Shown: piece by piece, positions 8,819 through 17,243 of the stretch
Layout: every line of letters starts with the position of its first letter
Position numbering within the stretch: position 1 is the stretch's first letter
Source: Solibacillus palustris
Lineage (GTDB): Bacteria > Bacillota > Bacilli > Bacillales_A > Planococcaceae
Assembly (NCBI RefSeq): GCF_022549215.1
Contig: NZ_JAKZFC010000001.1
Span: 1,240,001 to 1,304,000, forward strand
Direction of reading: 5' to 3'
Length of the DNA stretch: 64,000 nt
Translations under genes and position numbers: made by a program
Notes under the pieces: model-generated
What the model was told of the DNA's origin: nothing
The model's input: only the letters and a program-made list of their open reading frames with translations
Databases searched by the model: none

Positions 8819-9356
8819 TTTCAATTCTCCCCAATTCGATAATTTCAATTGTCTAATAAACTCATCCTCTTAACCTATCTTTTCATCAGAAACGGATCTG
8901 ATTCCGCGATTCAATAAATACGTGTACTTTTACTTCTTCAACTGTCATTTGTTGGAGAAGTGGAACTCAATCAAACTATTGTTAGCTAACTTGATTTAAC
9001 TAGCTATATGCTCCAAATATTCTTAAACCCTCACTTAATTATACCTCTTCCACTTAAATTTTACAGAATATTAAAATATTTTGGTAGCATTCCTTTTACA
9101 AAGGTAACCGTTACTTTAAATTACTCTAGATATAAGCATGTTAATTAATTTGGCGAGGTAAGGCAGTGAAGGGGGAGTCCCTTTCTCATACACGAAAACA
9201 GCTTGTCCAGGAGGATTTAAAACGAAGCAACTAGCAAAAATACAGCTAGAGGAAATGTAAAATCAATTACAGAAAGAGCATGTGCCACAGCAACTAATCG
9301 CTTAAGTAGCAAGGTAACTTTAGCGATAGTCGTTTGTTTATTCATGACATCAAAAA
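8819..9356. other. Gene-poor gap with degenerate coding traces
   Basis: No intact gene was found. An inverted repeat CTTCTTCAAC / GTTGGAGAAG lies near 8932-8959 without a T run. From 9221 to 9415 a frame without ATG reads through NEATSKNTARGNVKSITERA and a hydrophobic stretch before a stop. It could be a decayed small membrane protein linked to the remnant that follows. I see no promoter worth calling. Confidence 0.3.
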
Positions 9357-9557
9357 TTGTTTTACATCAAGGAGGCAAATCCAAGCTTAGCTCACAAATG
9401 CAGCGAATGTCTTGAAGGCATTTTAACTGCATTTGTCGCTTTAGTTGGTTTTTGTACAACTTTATTTATTATTATTAAGCGCATGCCATCAGCAAATGAT
9501 CCGCATGAAAAGAATGAAAGAGCAAGGCTTGTTTGTACTTTAGCGGTATTAGTATAA
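9357..9557 (+). pseudogene. Possible remnant of a CagC-like type IV secretion membrane protein
   Basis: A 66-codon frame contains ILTAFVALVGFCTTLFIIIK followed by RMPSANDPHEKNE. One membrane helix followed by (K/R)xxPxxxDPHxKNE is the layout I associate with CagC/VirB2-like small membrane proteins of Gram-positive conjugative elements. After that motif the sequence runs into ERARLVCTLAVLV and stops, so the second membrane segment is damaged. There is no proper start codon or ribosome site. If right, it is the only trace here of an excised or decayed conjugative element. Confidence 0.3.
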
Positions 9558-9733
9558 AAGAAAAAAAGTCAATTTCCAGAGAGTGTTGAATTAGGTTAGG
9601 GTATTTTCCATCAAAATGAAGTGCCTAATTTTGCATGACTCATTTCCTCTTAAAGGATGTACGAAAAGGTGTTTTCTGGTGTAAAAAGTTTTATAATAAG
9701 GATTTGGATACTGTTGAAAGGAATGTGAATCTT

Positions 9734-9904
9734 ATGTTTACATATGAAACGATTTGCCGTTATTGCCGCAAGCCCTTTTTCTTGCGAGAAGGCACAAAAA
9801 AATACCAGCAATATAAAGTGAATCGTCATGCAAATATTTCGTGTGAATCCTGTGAACGGCGCATTGAGGAAGATTCACGCAAATATCTATTTGACCGCGA
9901 TTAA
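9734..9904 (+). CDS. Small zinc-ribbon-like protein (YlaI/DUF2197-like)
   Basis: 56 aa from ATG 9734. It has two cysteine pairs: CRYC near the N-terminus and CESC in ISCESCERRIEED, spaced about 30 residues apart as in small treble-clef or zinc-ribbon proteins. The general form (zinc knuckle pairs, basic linker, charged tail) is like the DUF2197 protein YlaI of Bacillus; the relationship is tentative. The frame is open upstream to 9635, but the ribosome site GAAAGGA supports the ATG at 9734. Its stop overlaps that of the convergent next gene by three bases. Confidence 0.55.
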   Translation: MFTYETICRYCRKPFFLREGTKKYQQYKVNRHANISCESCERRIEEDSRKYLFDRD

Positions 9905-10170
9905 CGTTGCATCATTCTTTTGAGATTCTGCATTTCGCCAATAAGTTCGTCCATTTGGCGCTGCATTTGCTCCGCTTCAAAATTGAACAGATTACTATTA
10001 GTTGATTTTGAGCTAGAGGAAGATGTCTCCTCTAATAAACGTAATGTAATGCCAGCAGAAATAGTGGCTAAAATATTTCCTATAGTTATGACAGCGACGC
10101 TAGCATACTCAAATTGCGCAGCTAAAACTTCTAGTGATTGCTCATTATTCGCCCGTGATCGTTTACTCAA
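9901..10170 (-). CDS. Small membrane protein with coiled-coil tail, unknown function
   Basis: 89 aa from TTG 10170, chosen because AGGAGG lies 7 bases upstream; the ATG at 10188 would lie ahead of that ribosome site. One membrane segment (about YASVAVITIGNILATISAGI) is followed by a Ser-rich linker and an amphipathic C-terminal helix (EAEQMQRQMDELIGEMQNL) with heptad spacing, so it may oligomerise or bind a partner at the membrane. No family is recognised. It is convergent with, and touches, the zinc-ribbon gene. Confidence 0.6.
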   Translation of the reverse strand: MSKRSRANNEQSLEVLAAQFEYASVAVITIGNILATISAGITLRLLEETSSSSSKSTNSNLFNFEAEQMQRQMDELIGEMQNLKRMMQR

Positions 10171-10263
10171 TAAGCTTCCTCCTAGCATTAGGTTTAGCTA
10201 GTATATGCAAGGACATAATATAATGAGCCTACAATTTACAATGAAGTGAAGGGGGGATGAACA

Positions 10264-10596
10264 TTGGAAGCGAAAAAACAACAAATTGAATGTCACAACT
10301 GTCATGAAATGATGACTATAGATTTTGAAACAGCAACTTTTGCGACAGCAGTTCAAGTTATAAATGGTAAAAAATCTGAAACACGTACATATCTAGAAAA
10401 ATGCCCAAACTGTGACGCTGTAAATAAAGTAACAAGTGACAACAAAGAGGAGTGGGGGAAACGTAAAGGACCAAATGTAAAATTCTTTATGTATTCAGGG
10501 ATGTTTGGCTGTATAGCATTTTTGGGCCTAGGTATACTTGTGCTTTATTTCGCATTTAAAGGGCTAGGTTTTGTAATGGACTGGCTAATCAAATAA
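10264..10596 (+). CDS. Zinc-ribbon protein with C-terminal membrane anchor
   Basis: 110 aa from TTG 10264, with AAGGGGGG a few bases upstream. The N-terminal half carries two Cys pairs, CHNC (residues 10-13) and CPNC (about 47-50), forming a likely zinc ribbon. The C-terminal part has one strong membrane helix (FGCIAFLGLGILVLYFAF) and a short tail. Such zinc-ribbon/TM proteins are common and mostly uncharacterised in Bacillales. A good terminator follows the stop. Confidence 0.65.
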   Translation: MEAKKQQIECHNCHEMMTIDFETATFATAVQVINGKKSETRTYLEKCPNCDAVNKVTSDNKEEWGKRKGPNVKFFMYSGMFGCIAFLGLGILVLYFAFKGLGFVMDWLIK

Positions 10597-10607
10597 TACA
10601 ATATTGT

Positions 10608-10644
10608 GATTGAAAAAAAATTGGTTTCTTTTCAATCTTTTTTT
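10608..10644 (+). terminator. Rho-independent terminator
   Basis: The stem GATTGAAAA / TTTTCAATC has a loop of about 12 bases and is followed by seven T, 12 bases after the zinc-ribbon gene. Confidence 0.85.
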
Positions 10645-10853
10645 GTGAAATGATAATATGGAAATAATGGCCGTGGTTATTATGCGGGATGAAAAACGCA
10701 TTAACTGGATTTATTATCAGAAGAAAAAGAGGCGTTCAAGTATCGGCTTCGATTGTAAAGGAACTAATCGATACATGTGACCGAGTGGATTAAGTTGTGC
10801 CACATCACATGAATTCGTGCTATAATGAATGATTCGTGGAGGTGTAAACGACA

Positions 10854-11063
10854 ATGAGTAAAAAATGGACAATCCATTCGATTCGTGAATACGTAGAAAA
10901 AAATACAGATACGAAATTACTTTCAACAGAATTTAAAGGTTTTTCGCAAAAGCTTGATTTTCAATGTGCTTGTGGCAATACCTTTCAAAAACCGTGGAAG
11001 AAATTTAAAGAAAATAAGCAACAAAAATGTGAAGTTTGTCAGCCACCAAAGGAATCACGATAA
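10854..11063 (+). CDS. Small CxCG...CxxC zinc-binding protein
   Basis: 69 aa with FQCACGNTFQKPWKKF and a second pair CEVC near the C-terminus. This is the short zinc module (CxCG-x-F-x12-CxxC) often found in phage and HNH-associated proteins. Here it stands alone after a helical N-terminus (SIREYVEKNTDTKLLSTEF). The ribosome site GGAGG precedes ATG 10854. An extended -10 (TGC TATAAT at 10818-10826) lies upstream and should drive it. The function is unknown; nucleic-acid binding is plausible. Confidence 0.6.
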   Translation: MSKKWTIHSIREYVEKNTDTKLLSTEFKGFSQKLDFQCACGNTFQKPWKKFKENKQQKCEVCQPPKESR

Positions 11064-11132
11064 TTACGTGCAAGCATAAGCTTGTGACGTAGAGGTAGTG
11101 GTGGTTACATAAAACTAACCAATCAATATATA

Positions 11133-11172
11133 AAAGGGTCTATCCAGAAAGTGATTTCAGGATAGGCCCTTT
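11133..11172. terminator. Bidirectional terminator
   Basis: AAAGGGTCTATCC and GGATAGGCCCTTT form a 13-bp stem with one G-U pair in RNA. It lies between the convergent zinc-protein and MFS genes, with A/T tracts on both flanks. Confidence 0.8.
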
Positions 11173-11190
11173 GCTATTGGTATAGTGCAA

Positions 11191-12477
11191 TTATTCAATT
11201 ACCGGTTCAGCGTTTGCCTTTTTGAGTTCAGGGTGAGCCATTTCAATAATGGATGTGCGTAATAATAGAATGACAATCAGCATTAATATTAAACCGCTGA
11301 CAAGTAAAATGTATTGTGCTGGAACGAAGTCATATAAAAAGCCGTAAGCAAGTGTTCCAATCGGCATCGCACTCATCGCCATCATTTCAACAATTCCAAA
11401 AACACGACCACGATATTCCTCATCAATCGTTGTTTGCATCATGACACCAATTGGGGTATTAGTAATGACACCAAGTCCGCCGAAAATAAACATAAGGATA
11501 AAATAATAAATGAAATTCATCATGCTTGAAAAATCAAAGAATAAAGGTAAACCAACAAATATAACAAGTAATGCCATTAAAAAGGTAGAGCGTTTTACTA
11601 GCATTAATGGAAATTTTACAGTCGAACGAGAAGCGAAATAAATGGATGTGATGAATACACCGATCGCGCCGCCTGCTTCAATGATCCCAATTAATTTCGG
11701 ATCAATCTGTAATAACGTTAGTAAAATGAAATTATGGCCTACGTTAACGGAAGTGAAAAATAAATTTAACCATAGTGCAGTCCATAAGATAGCTTTAATA
11801 ACAGGTTTCTTATTGACATAGCGGAATCCAGCTTTAAAGCTTTCGACCATTGTTTCTTTTTGGGCATCAGTCGTTGCTTGTTGTTTTTTATACAATTGGA
11901 AATTCATTGTTGATTCTAAAGAAAGTGTCACGATAGAAGCAATGATGAAAATCGTTAAGAAAATTTCCATCGATACGAAGCCGAATAACATACCGCCAAA
12001 AATCGGTCCGCCAACACCAGATACTGAAAACGCTAGTTGGTTAAAGCTCATCGCCTTTTGGATTCTTGTTTCATCAACTAAATTGGCAATAGATGCAGAA
12101 AAGGCAACACTTGTGAATGTGCTGAAAATGCTATTAAACACTGTAGCGGTATAAATTGCTGCCAATGATAATCCAAACTGTTGTGTATAAAGCAGAAGTG
12201 TCGCAACTGTTAAGATGACGCCTGCCTGCCCACCAAGCACCAGTTTTTTTCGAGACATGCGATCCCCTAATATTCCCGCAATTGGTGCCATAATGGTACG
12301 TGGCAAATAGCTTAATATAATATTGAACGCAAAGCTTAACGATGAACCTGTCAATGATAAGATGTACATACTAATACCGAAACTATAAACATGTGACCCA
12401 AGCGAACCGATCATTTTACTCACTAGAAATGTGTATAAATGGTAGGTCGCTTTTTTGAATTGCTGCTGCTCTGTCAT
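11191..12477 (-). CDS. MFS transporter, probable multidrug or macrolide-type efflux pump
   Basis: 428 aa with about 12 membrane segments. The loop between segments 2 and 3 reads GILGDRMSRKKLVLGG, the MFS motif A. The general form (short N-terminus, central cytoplasmic loop near residue 200-215, Glu-rich tail) matches MefA/EntS-type exporters. AAAGGAG sits 8 bases before ATG. It is divergent from an HTH-TPR regulator across an AT-rich region holding three matching palindromes, so its expression is probably under that regulator. Substrate unknown. Confidence 0.85.
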   Translation of the reverse strand: MTEQQQFKKATYHLYTFLVSKMIGSLGSHVYSFGISMYILSLTGSSLSFAFNIILSYLPRTIMAPIAGILGDRMSRKKLVLGGQAGVILTVATLLLYTQQFGLSLAAIYTATVFNSIFSTFTSVAFSASIANLVDETRIQKAMSFNQLAFSVSGVGGPIFGGMLFGFVSMEIFLTIFIIASIVTLSLESTMNFQLYKKQQATTDAQKETMVESFKAGFRYVNKKPVIKAILWTALWLNLFFTSVNVGHNFILLTLLQIDPKLIGIIEAGGAIGVFITSIYFASRSTVKFPLMLVKRSTFLMALLVIFVGLPLFFDFSSMMNFIYYFILMFIFGGLGVITNTPIGVMMQTTIDEEYRGRVFGIVEMMAMSAMPIGTLAYGFLYDFVPAQYILLVSGLILMLIVILLLRTSIIEMAHPELKKANAEPVIE

Positions 12478-12494
12478 ATGAAAAACTCCTTTTG

Positions 12495-12617
12495 TTTAAT
12501 CTTATTAAACTTATAATAGTCGATAAATGAAATGGATGCAATACAAAAGTTTAATTTAATTAAAATTATTTTAAGTTTAAATTTAAAATCTCTTACATAT
12601 TGTTTAATTGTATTAAA
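12495..12617. promoter_or_regulatory. Three-palindrome operator region between MFS pump and regulator
   Basis: The divergent gap holds three copies of TTTAAT-N3-ATTAAA: 12495-12509 (N3 = CTT), 12550-12564 (TTA) and 12603-12617 (TGT). Their centres are 55 and 53 bp apart, close to five helical turns, so bound dimers would lie on the same face of the DNA. The likely binder is the divergently encoded HTH protein; that is inference. Confidence 0.6.
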
Positions 12618-12669
12618 ATATTCCTTTCGTCATGCGGATTTGTTACACTGTTTGTAGTGAGGTGGCAAC

Positions 12670-13923
12670 GTGATTAAAATTGGTGAAAAAATAAAACTGC
12701 TTCGTAAAGAACGCAAAATGACGCTAGCACAAGTAGCAGGGGACAGGCTATCAAAAGGAATGCTTAGTTTAATTGAAAACGGCAAAGCCCAACCGTCAAT
12801 GGAGAGCTTGCAGCATATTGCAAAGCAGTTGGGCATTGATGTGTCAGAGTTGATGCAGACGAAGGATACGGAGGAGCTAAAAGAGTTTTATTTAAGAGTA
12901 GAAGCATTAGCGACAGAATTGAAAAAAATATATGAAGATGAAGAGCATCGAGCAAAATGTGAGGAAATCTATTCGCTAGTCGAGCCCTATATCTTAGAGG
13001 ACAAGCTAACTGGCAATACATTTGAAGAAATACGCTTAACGGATATGTATCATTTCATGCGTTATTACTTAGAAATGACACGTGATACAACTGGCTTTGA
13101 AAGCTGTATTGAGCGCTATAAGCAAATATCTGCCCATTCAAAGGTAGTAAAGCGCTATGGTGACCTCGGAGGCATCGAATTTAATTGGAAAAACTATGAA
13201 AACGCTATTAATTGGATGCTACAGGGTGTCGAATACATTGAGCAGTTTGATGGATTTATTGGTGAAATTGAAAAGCTGGATTTATACTATAATTTAACTG
13301 TTATCTATGCGGCACATAATAATGAGGTAGAATCTGAAAAATATTTGCAGCTGTCGTTAAAAATTGCGCATGAGAAAAAAATATTATATCGCATAAATGA
13401 TTTTTATCGCTATTTATTTTTTATGCAGTTGAACAAGAGAGACGGGGAAAAGGCGCAAACGTATTTAGATAAAATTCGTGCGTTTTCAGTTATTTTACAA
13501 GATCCGCTAGATTTGGTTATGGAGGACTTATTGCAATTGGCGTATTGGAATCATATTGAAAAAGATTATGAACGAGTCATTTCTATTGAATTTAATTATC
13601 GCGATGTTTCTGCCAAAATTCGAACGCAATTGAATCAGTTTTTAGTGGGGGAGCAGGCCTATGCGCATTATCAATTGCAACAAGTAGAAGAAGCATTTGC
13701 GCTGTTACCAGATATTATTGGACCTGAACTTTACCATCATCCATTGGACGCAGCGCGCATTTATCGCTCTTTTGCTATTCGTGCACTTTGTTATTTGGCG
13801 CAGGGTGATGTAGAAAATGCCAAACGCGACATTTTATACGCGGCAAATGGTGTGAAAGACTACGCCTCGTCGCTTGATAAGACATTTATTGAAGATGCAT
13901 ATACAAAAATTATGAAAAATTAA
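12670..13923 (+). CDS. XRE-family HTH regulator with C-terminal TPR-like repeats
   Basis: 417 aa from GTG 12670 (GAGGTG just upstream). Residues 4-60 form a Cro/C1-type HTH (KLLRKERKMTLAQVAGDRLS...MLSLIENGKAQPS). The rest is helical, with repeated tyrosine/leucine-rich helix pairs as in TPR proteins such as the RRNPP peptide-binding regulators (PlcR, Rap-like). It is divergent from the MFS pump and probably controls it and itself through the shared palindromes. Whether a peptide is the signal is unknown; no peptide gene is visible next to it. Confidence 0.8.
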   Translation: MIKIGEKIKLLRKERKMTLAQVAGDRLSKGMLSLIENGKAQPSMESLQHIAKQLGIDVSELMQTKDTEELKEFYLRVEALATELKKIYEDEEHRAKCEEIYSLVEPYILEDKLTGNTFEEIRLTDMYHFMRYYLEMTRDTTGFESCIERYKQISAHSKVVKRYGDLGGIEFNWKNYENAINWMLQGVEYIEQFDGFIGEIEKLDLYYNLTVIYAAHNNEVESEKYLQLSLKIAHEKKILYRINDFYRYLFFMQLNKRDGEKAQTYLDKIRAFSVILQDPLDLVMEDLLQLAYWNHIEKDYERVISIEFNYRDVSAKIRTQLNQFLVGEQAYAHYQLQQVEEAFALLPDIIGPELYHHPLDAARIYRSFAIRALCYLAQGDVENAKRDILYAANGVKDYASSLDKTFIEDAYTKIMKN

Positions 13924-13928
13924 TAACG

Positions 13929-13968
13929 GTCCATTGCTCAAACTTTTTTGGGTGATGGGCTTTTTTTT
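13929..13968 (+). terminator. Rho-independent terminator
   Basis: An imperfect GC-containing stem (GTCCATTGCTC / GGGTGATGGGC) is followed by eight T, directly after the HTH-TPR gene. Confidence 0.75.
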
Positions 13969-14135
13969 ATCTGAATTTAATTATCTTTATTTAGCATAAA
14001 TGTTGAAAAATGTTCGATATAATTCTGAAAAATAATATAAATATGTGGTATATTTGCAACAGAAATTGACGGAACTTGTAAATTATGTGGTGATTTTGTT
14101 GGTTTCGTATGAAAAATGAGAATGGAGATAATGTA

Positions 14136-15815
14136 ATGAAATTAAATGTAAAGGCAAAATTACAGTTATCATTTGGGGTAGTGTTAGCATTACTGATGCT
14201 TTTTGCCGCAGTAATTTTATACAGCTTAAATGAACATAACAAAACGCTAGAAAGCATTGATCATGATACAAAAATGGGTAATTTATATAATGATGTCGCG
14301 TTTCAAACAGTTCGTGCCAACGCAGCAATTCGAGGCTATATGCTTTATAAGGAAGATAATATGCGTGCCAACCATTATGAAATACGCGACACGCTAGCAG
14401 ATTCGGTTGAACAGCTTAAGAGCATGGGGGCGGATAATGCGAAATTTGCCGAATTCGAACAAAAGCTAGCTGCATGGGAAGGCTCAATTGATAATGAAAT
14501 TTTACCGTTAATGGATGCCAACAAGATGGCTGAAGCTCAAAAAGTAGCAAAGCCCGTACTTGGTGCTGGTTCTCAAGAGCTTGTAGTATTTGGGAAGTCG
14601 ATGGCAAATGAAGTAAATGAAGAAATAAATCAACTGATTGCACATTCAAAGGACCAAATGCGTACAACGTTTATTGAAACGGTTGCGCTCGCGCTTATTT
14701 CGATTATTGTTAGCATCGCTATTTCGACTATTTTTGCACGTCGAATTGCACTGAATATGCAATCTGTTATGGCGGGTATGAATGAATTTGCACAAGGCAA
14801 TTTACTAACGAAATTAAAAGTTACGTCCAAGGATGAATTTGGACAACTTGCGAACTCCTTCAATGCAATGGCAGACCGCTTACGTGATACGATGCGTCAA
14901 GTAGGGGATTCAGCAGAGCAAGTTGCGGGCACTTCCCAACAATTAACTGCAAGCAGTATGGAAGTGAGTAAGGCAACAGAGGTTGTAACGGAATCCATTC
15001 AAGAAATTTCACTTGGAATGGGTGATCAACAACAAATGACAAGTGATTCGAAAGCATTTTCGGACCATATAATGAAAAAGGTGTTTGACATTTCAGAGAG
15101 CATTGAGCAAGTAAATAGTGCTTCTGCTTATACGAAGGAAAAAATTACGGCGGGTCGTCAATCGGTACGTAATGTTATTGGGCAAATGGATATTATTAGT
15201 GACAATACATCGGAATTAAATGTTCGTGTGAAAGAATTGGATGGCAATACAAGTGCCATTGCCTCAGCCGTGCAAGTGATTAAAAATATTGCAGATCAAA
15301 CGAATTTATTGGCGCTTAATGCGTCGATTGAAGCAGCACGAGCAGGGGAAGCAGGGAAAGGATTTGCGGTCGTTGCGAGTGAAGTTCGAAAGCTGGCAGA
15401 TGAATCCAATATTGCGGCAACGGAAATTGAACAAGTGGTACAAAATATTGTGGAAAGTACGCGTATTATTGAAGAGGATATTACGAATAATGATCAATCC
15501 GTCGACATTGGGAAGGAAAAAGTAGAAGAAACACGTGAAAACTTCCTGAAAATTGATGCGGCCATTGATCAAGTTGAAGAGGAAACAAAGGCTGTAACGC
15601 TAGCAATTAAAGAGGTACTGAACGATGTCGAGAAGCTAGTTGGTGAAATCAATGATATTAATGAGGTAACATTGAATTCTAATGATAGTATTCAAAGTGT
15701 TGCAGCAGCTTCCGAGCAGCAAAATGCGGCGATGGAAGAAGTAGCAGCCGCGTCAACTTATTTAGCAGAAATGGCTGTAGAACTTCAAGAATCGATTCAA
15801 TCGTTTAAATATTAA
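14136..15815 (+). CDS. Methyl-accepting chemotaxis protein
   Basis: Transmembrane chemoreceptor, 559 aa from ATG 14136 (GGAG 8 bases upstream; the open frame extends to 14109). Membrane helix 1 is at about residues 9-31, followed by an extracytoplasmic four-helix-bundle-like sensor, membrane helix 2 at 179-200, a HAMP domain at about 201-253 and a long signalling coiled coil. The conserved tip is [20 protein letters not shown] (385-404) with [15 protein letters not shown] after it. It signals to CheA through CheW. Single gene with its own terminator. The ligand is not predictable, and no C-terminal CheR-tethering pentapeptide is seen. Confidence 0.93.
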   Translation: MKLNVKAKLQLSFGVVLALLMLFAAVILYSLNEHNKTLESIDHDTKMGNLYNDVAFQTVRANAAIRGYMLYKEDNMRANHYEIRDTLADSVEQLKSMGADNAKFAEFEQKLAAWEGSIDNEILPLMDANKMAEAQKVAKPVLGAGSQELVVFGKSMANEVNEEINQLIAHSKDQMRTTFIETVALALISIIVSIAISTIFARRIALNMQSVMAGMNEFAQGNLLTKLKVTSKDEFGQLANSFNAMADRLRDTMRQVGDSAEQVAGTSQQLTASSMEVSKATEVVTESIQEISLGMGDQQQMTSDSKAFSDHIMKKVFDISESIEQVNSASAYTKEKITAGRQSVRNVIGQMDIISDNTSELNVRVKELDGNTSAIASAVQVIKNIADQTNLLALNASIEAARAGEAGKGFAVVASEVRKLADESNIAATEIEQVVQNIVESTRIIEEDITNNDQSVDIGKEKVEETRENFLKIDAAIDQVEEETKAVTLAIKEVLNDVEKLVGEINDINEVTLNSNDSIQSVAAASEQQNAAMEEVAAASTYLAEMAVELQESIQSFKY

Positions 15816-15865
15816 GCTTAATTATGATTACTGTCTGTTACAAAATGGCCTAAACAAAGTTCATA

Positions 15866-15909
15866 AAAAAAGACACAAAATGTTGATTTAACAGTGTTTT
15901 TGTCTTTTT
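15866..15909. terminator. Terminator after the chemoreceptor gene
   Basis: AAAAAGACA (15866-15874) pairs with TGTCTTTTT (15901-15909) with an inner TGTT/AACA stem, giving a long hairpin that ends in T. The inner part (ATGTTGATTT-NN-CAG-N-GTT) recurs at 40553-40569. Confidence 0.7.
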
Positions 15910-15966
15910 GTGGATTGCCAATATTAGTTGTTCGTAAACTAAAAAGATTTCAATTAATAAAAGTAT

Positions 15967-16003
15967 CCCGTACATTGGAAGCAGAAGCTTTTAACTGTAC
16001 GGG
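15967..16003. repeat. Inverted repeat CCCGTACA / TGTACGGG
   Basis: An 8-bp perfect inverted repeat with a 21-base loop lies in the gap before the GrpB gene. No T run follows, so it is more likely a protein site or a structured leader than a terminator. Confidence 0.4.
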
Positions 16004-16121
16004 ACATTTCTATTTCTAACTTAATCTATATTTATTTTAACATATTCTTCCTATTGATTACAGACTTGTATGTGGTTTCTTGAGAATCTAAAATGAATAA
16101 AAGCAGAAGGGGGAGAGTGCT

Positions 16122-16652
16122 ATGAAATTAGGGCTGAAAAAAGATGAAGTGAAATTGGTCCCGTATGATGTGAATTGGAAAAGTGCTTTTCTTATTGTCA
16201 AAAAGGAGTTAATAGATTGCGTAAAGCTGCAGGGCGGTCAAATCGAGCATATTGGAAGTACGTCCATTGAAGGGATTCAGGCAAAACCAATAATTGATAT
16301 TTTAGTCGGTGTAAAAAATCTAAATTTGTTAGATAAAGCGTTTTTTTCGAATCTGCGAAAAGCGGGTTTTTATCGATTACAGGTACAAAGACCAAATGAG
16401 ATTGTCTGTGCTAAGTTTACAGATGAAACCTTTGATACAAAAACGCATTTTCTTCATATCGTTGAACTCAATAAAGAAAAGTGGCATCAAATGCTCTTTT
16501 TTAGAGATTATTTGAATGCAAATGAAGAGGTAAAGAAGCAATATCAAGCCCTGAAAAATGATTTCTTTTCTACAAATTTGAATGGGATTAATGCATATAC
16601 AGAATTTAAGGAGCAATTTGTTCAATCGATATTTTCAAAAATGGAGGAGTAA
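16122..16652 (+). CDS. GrpB family (UPF0157) protein
   Basis: 176 aa. It has the GrpB/UPF0157 hallmarks: VKLVPYDVNWKSAF at the N-terminus, HIGSTSIEGIQAKPIIDILV at about residues 45-64, and a later HFLHIV segment. The fold belongs to the nucleotidyltransferase superfamily; the biological role is unknown. AAGGGGGAG precedes the ATG. The cupin gene follows two bases after its stop, so the two are co-transcribed. Confidence 0.88.
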   Translation: MKLGLKKDEVKLVPYDVNWKSAFLIVKKELIDCVKLQGGQIEHIGSTSIEGIQAKPIIDILVGVKNLNLLDKAFFSNLRKAGFYRLQVQRPNEIVCAKFTDETFDTKTHFLHIVELNKEKWHQMLFFRDYLNANEEVKKQYQALKNDFFSTNLNGINAYTEFKEQFVQSIFSKMEE

Positions 16653-16654
16653 TA

Positions 16655-17011
16655 ATGAAATTTTTTAGTTTTGCTAAAGAACACGGTCGAAAAGTGACAC
16701 ATTATGCCTCAGATTTTATTTTATCTCGATTAGCTACCATTGAGGGGAGAGCTGTTGTTAGCATTATGTATCTAGAGGAAAATGGCATCATTGGTTATCA
16801 TGAAGCATCAGTTAATCAAATTTTATTTGTCGTTCAAGGAGAAGGCAATGTTTGCAATGGAAATAAGGAATTTAAACGAATTCAGGCAGGTGAAGCAGTT
16901 TTTTGGAAAAAGGGCGAGTGGCATGAAACGAAAACAGATACAGGGCTGACCGCTGTTGTCATCGAGGGAGAAACACTTCTTCCAGAGCATCTTATCAAAA
17001 CAGGGGAATAG
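16655..17011 (+). CDS. Cupin-domain protein
   Basis: 118 aa, single cupin beta-barrel. The core reads GYHEASVNQILFVVQGEGNV, then RIQAGEAVFWKKGEWHET, matching cupin motifs 1 and 2 with an incomplete metal-ligand set (His in motif 1 and HET in motif 2). GGAGGAG lies in the end of the upstream GrpB gene. No catalytic role can be assigned; small cupins may bind sugars or metals. Confidence 0.82.
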   Translation: MKFFSFAKEHGRKVTHYASDFILSRLATIEGRAVVSIMYLEENGIIGYHEASVNQILFVVQGEGNVCNGNKEFKRIQAGEAVFWKKGEWHETKTDTGLTAVVIEGETLLPEHLIKTGE

Positions 17012-17030
17012 GAAACAAAGTAAATAAAAT

Positions 17031-17077
17031 CGGTGGATCTGCGTTATATGCTAATCCACCGTAGTTTGATTTTTTTA
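17031..17077 (+). terminator. Rho-independent terminator
   Basis: CGGTGGAT / ATCCACCG forms a strong stem with a 15-base loop. A T-rich tract follows from 17064 after a short spacer. It ends the GrpB-cupin transcript. Confidence 0.65.
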
Positions 17078-17138
17078 TCGCAAAAACACGAATACGTTTA
17101 TAATCTGCATACCATATATTGCATGATATTTGCTAAAA

Positions 17139-17243
17139 TTATTCTACACTAGCAACTTCCCATTTCTTCATAAAAGCCTGCATTGATTTATCAACTTCTT
17201 CTTCACTTGGAATATTACGTAGAATTTCTTCCTGGGTATAGGC
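17139..17243 (-). pseudogene. Untranslated C-terminal remnant of the amidohydrolase
   Basis: Directly after the TAA at 17244-17246 the same frame stays open for 34 codons, reading AYTQEEILRNIPSEEEV and ending WEVASVE before a stop at 17139. The intact paralogue has the matching tail RYTQDEILSNIPSEEEV ... WEAASVD. The frame is undamaged, so a single AAA-to-TAA change explains the truncation. Confidence 0.85.

Noticed and set aside
10667-10780. 37-codon frame MAVVIMRDEKRINW...
   Set aside because: Weak ribosome site, no family, and ends just before the promoter of the next gene; not enough to call a gene.
15967-16003. Terminator
   Set aside because: Perfect 8-bp arms but a 21-base loop and no T run on either strand.
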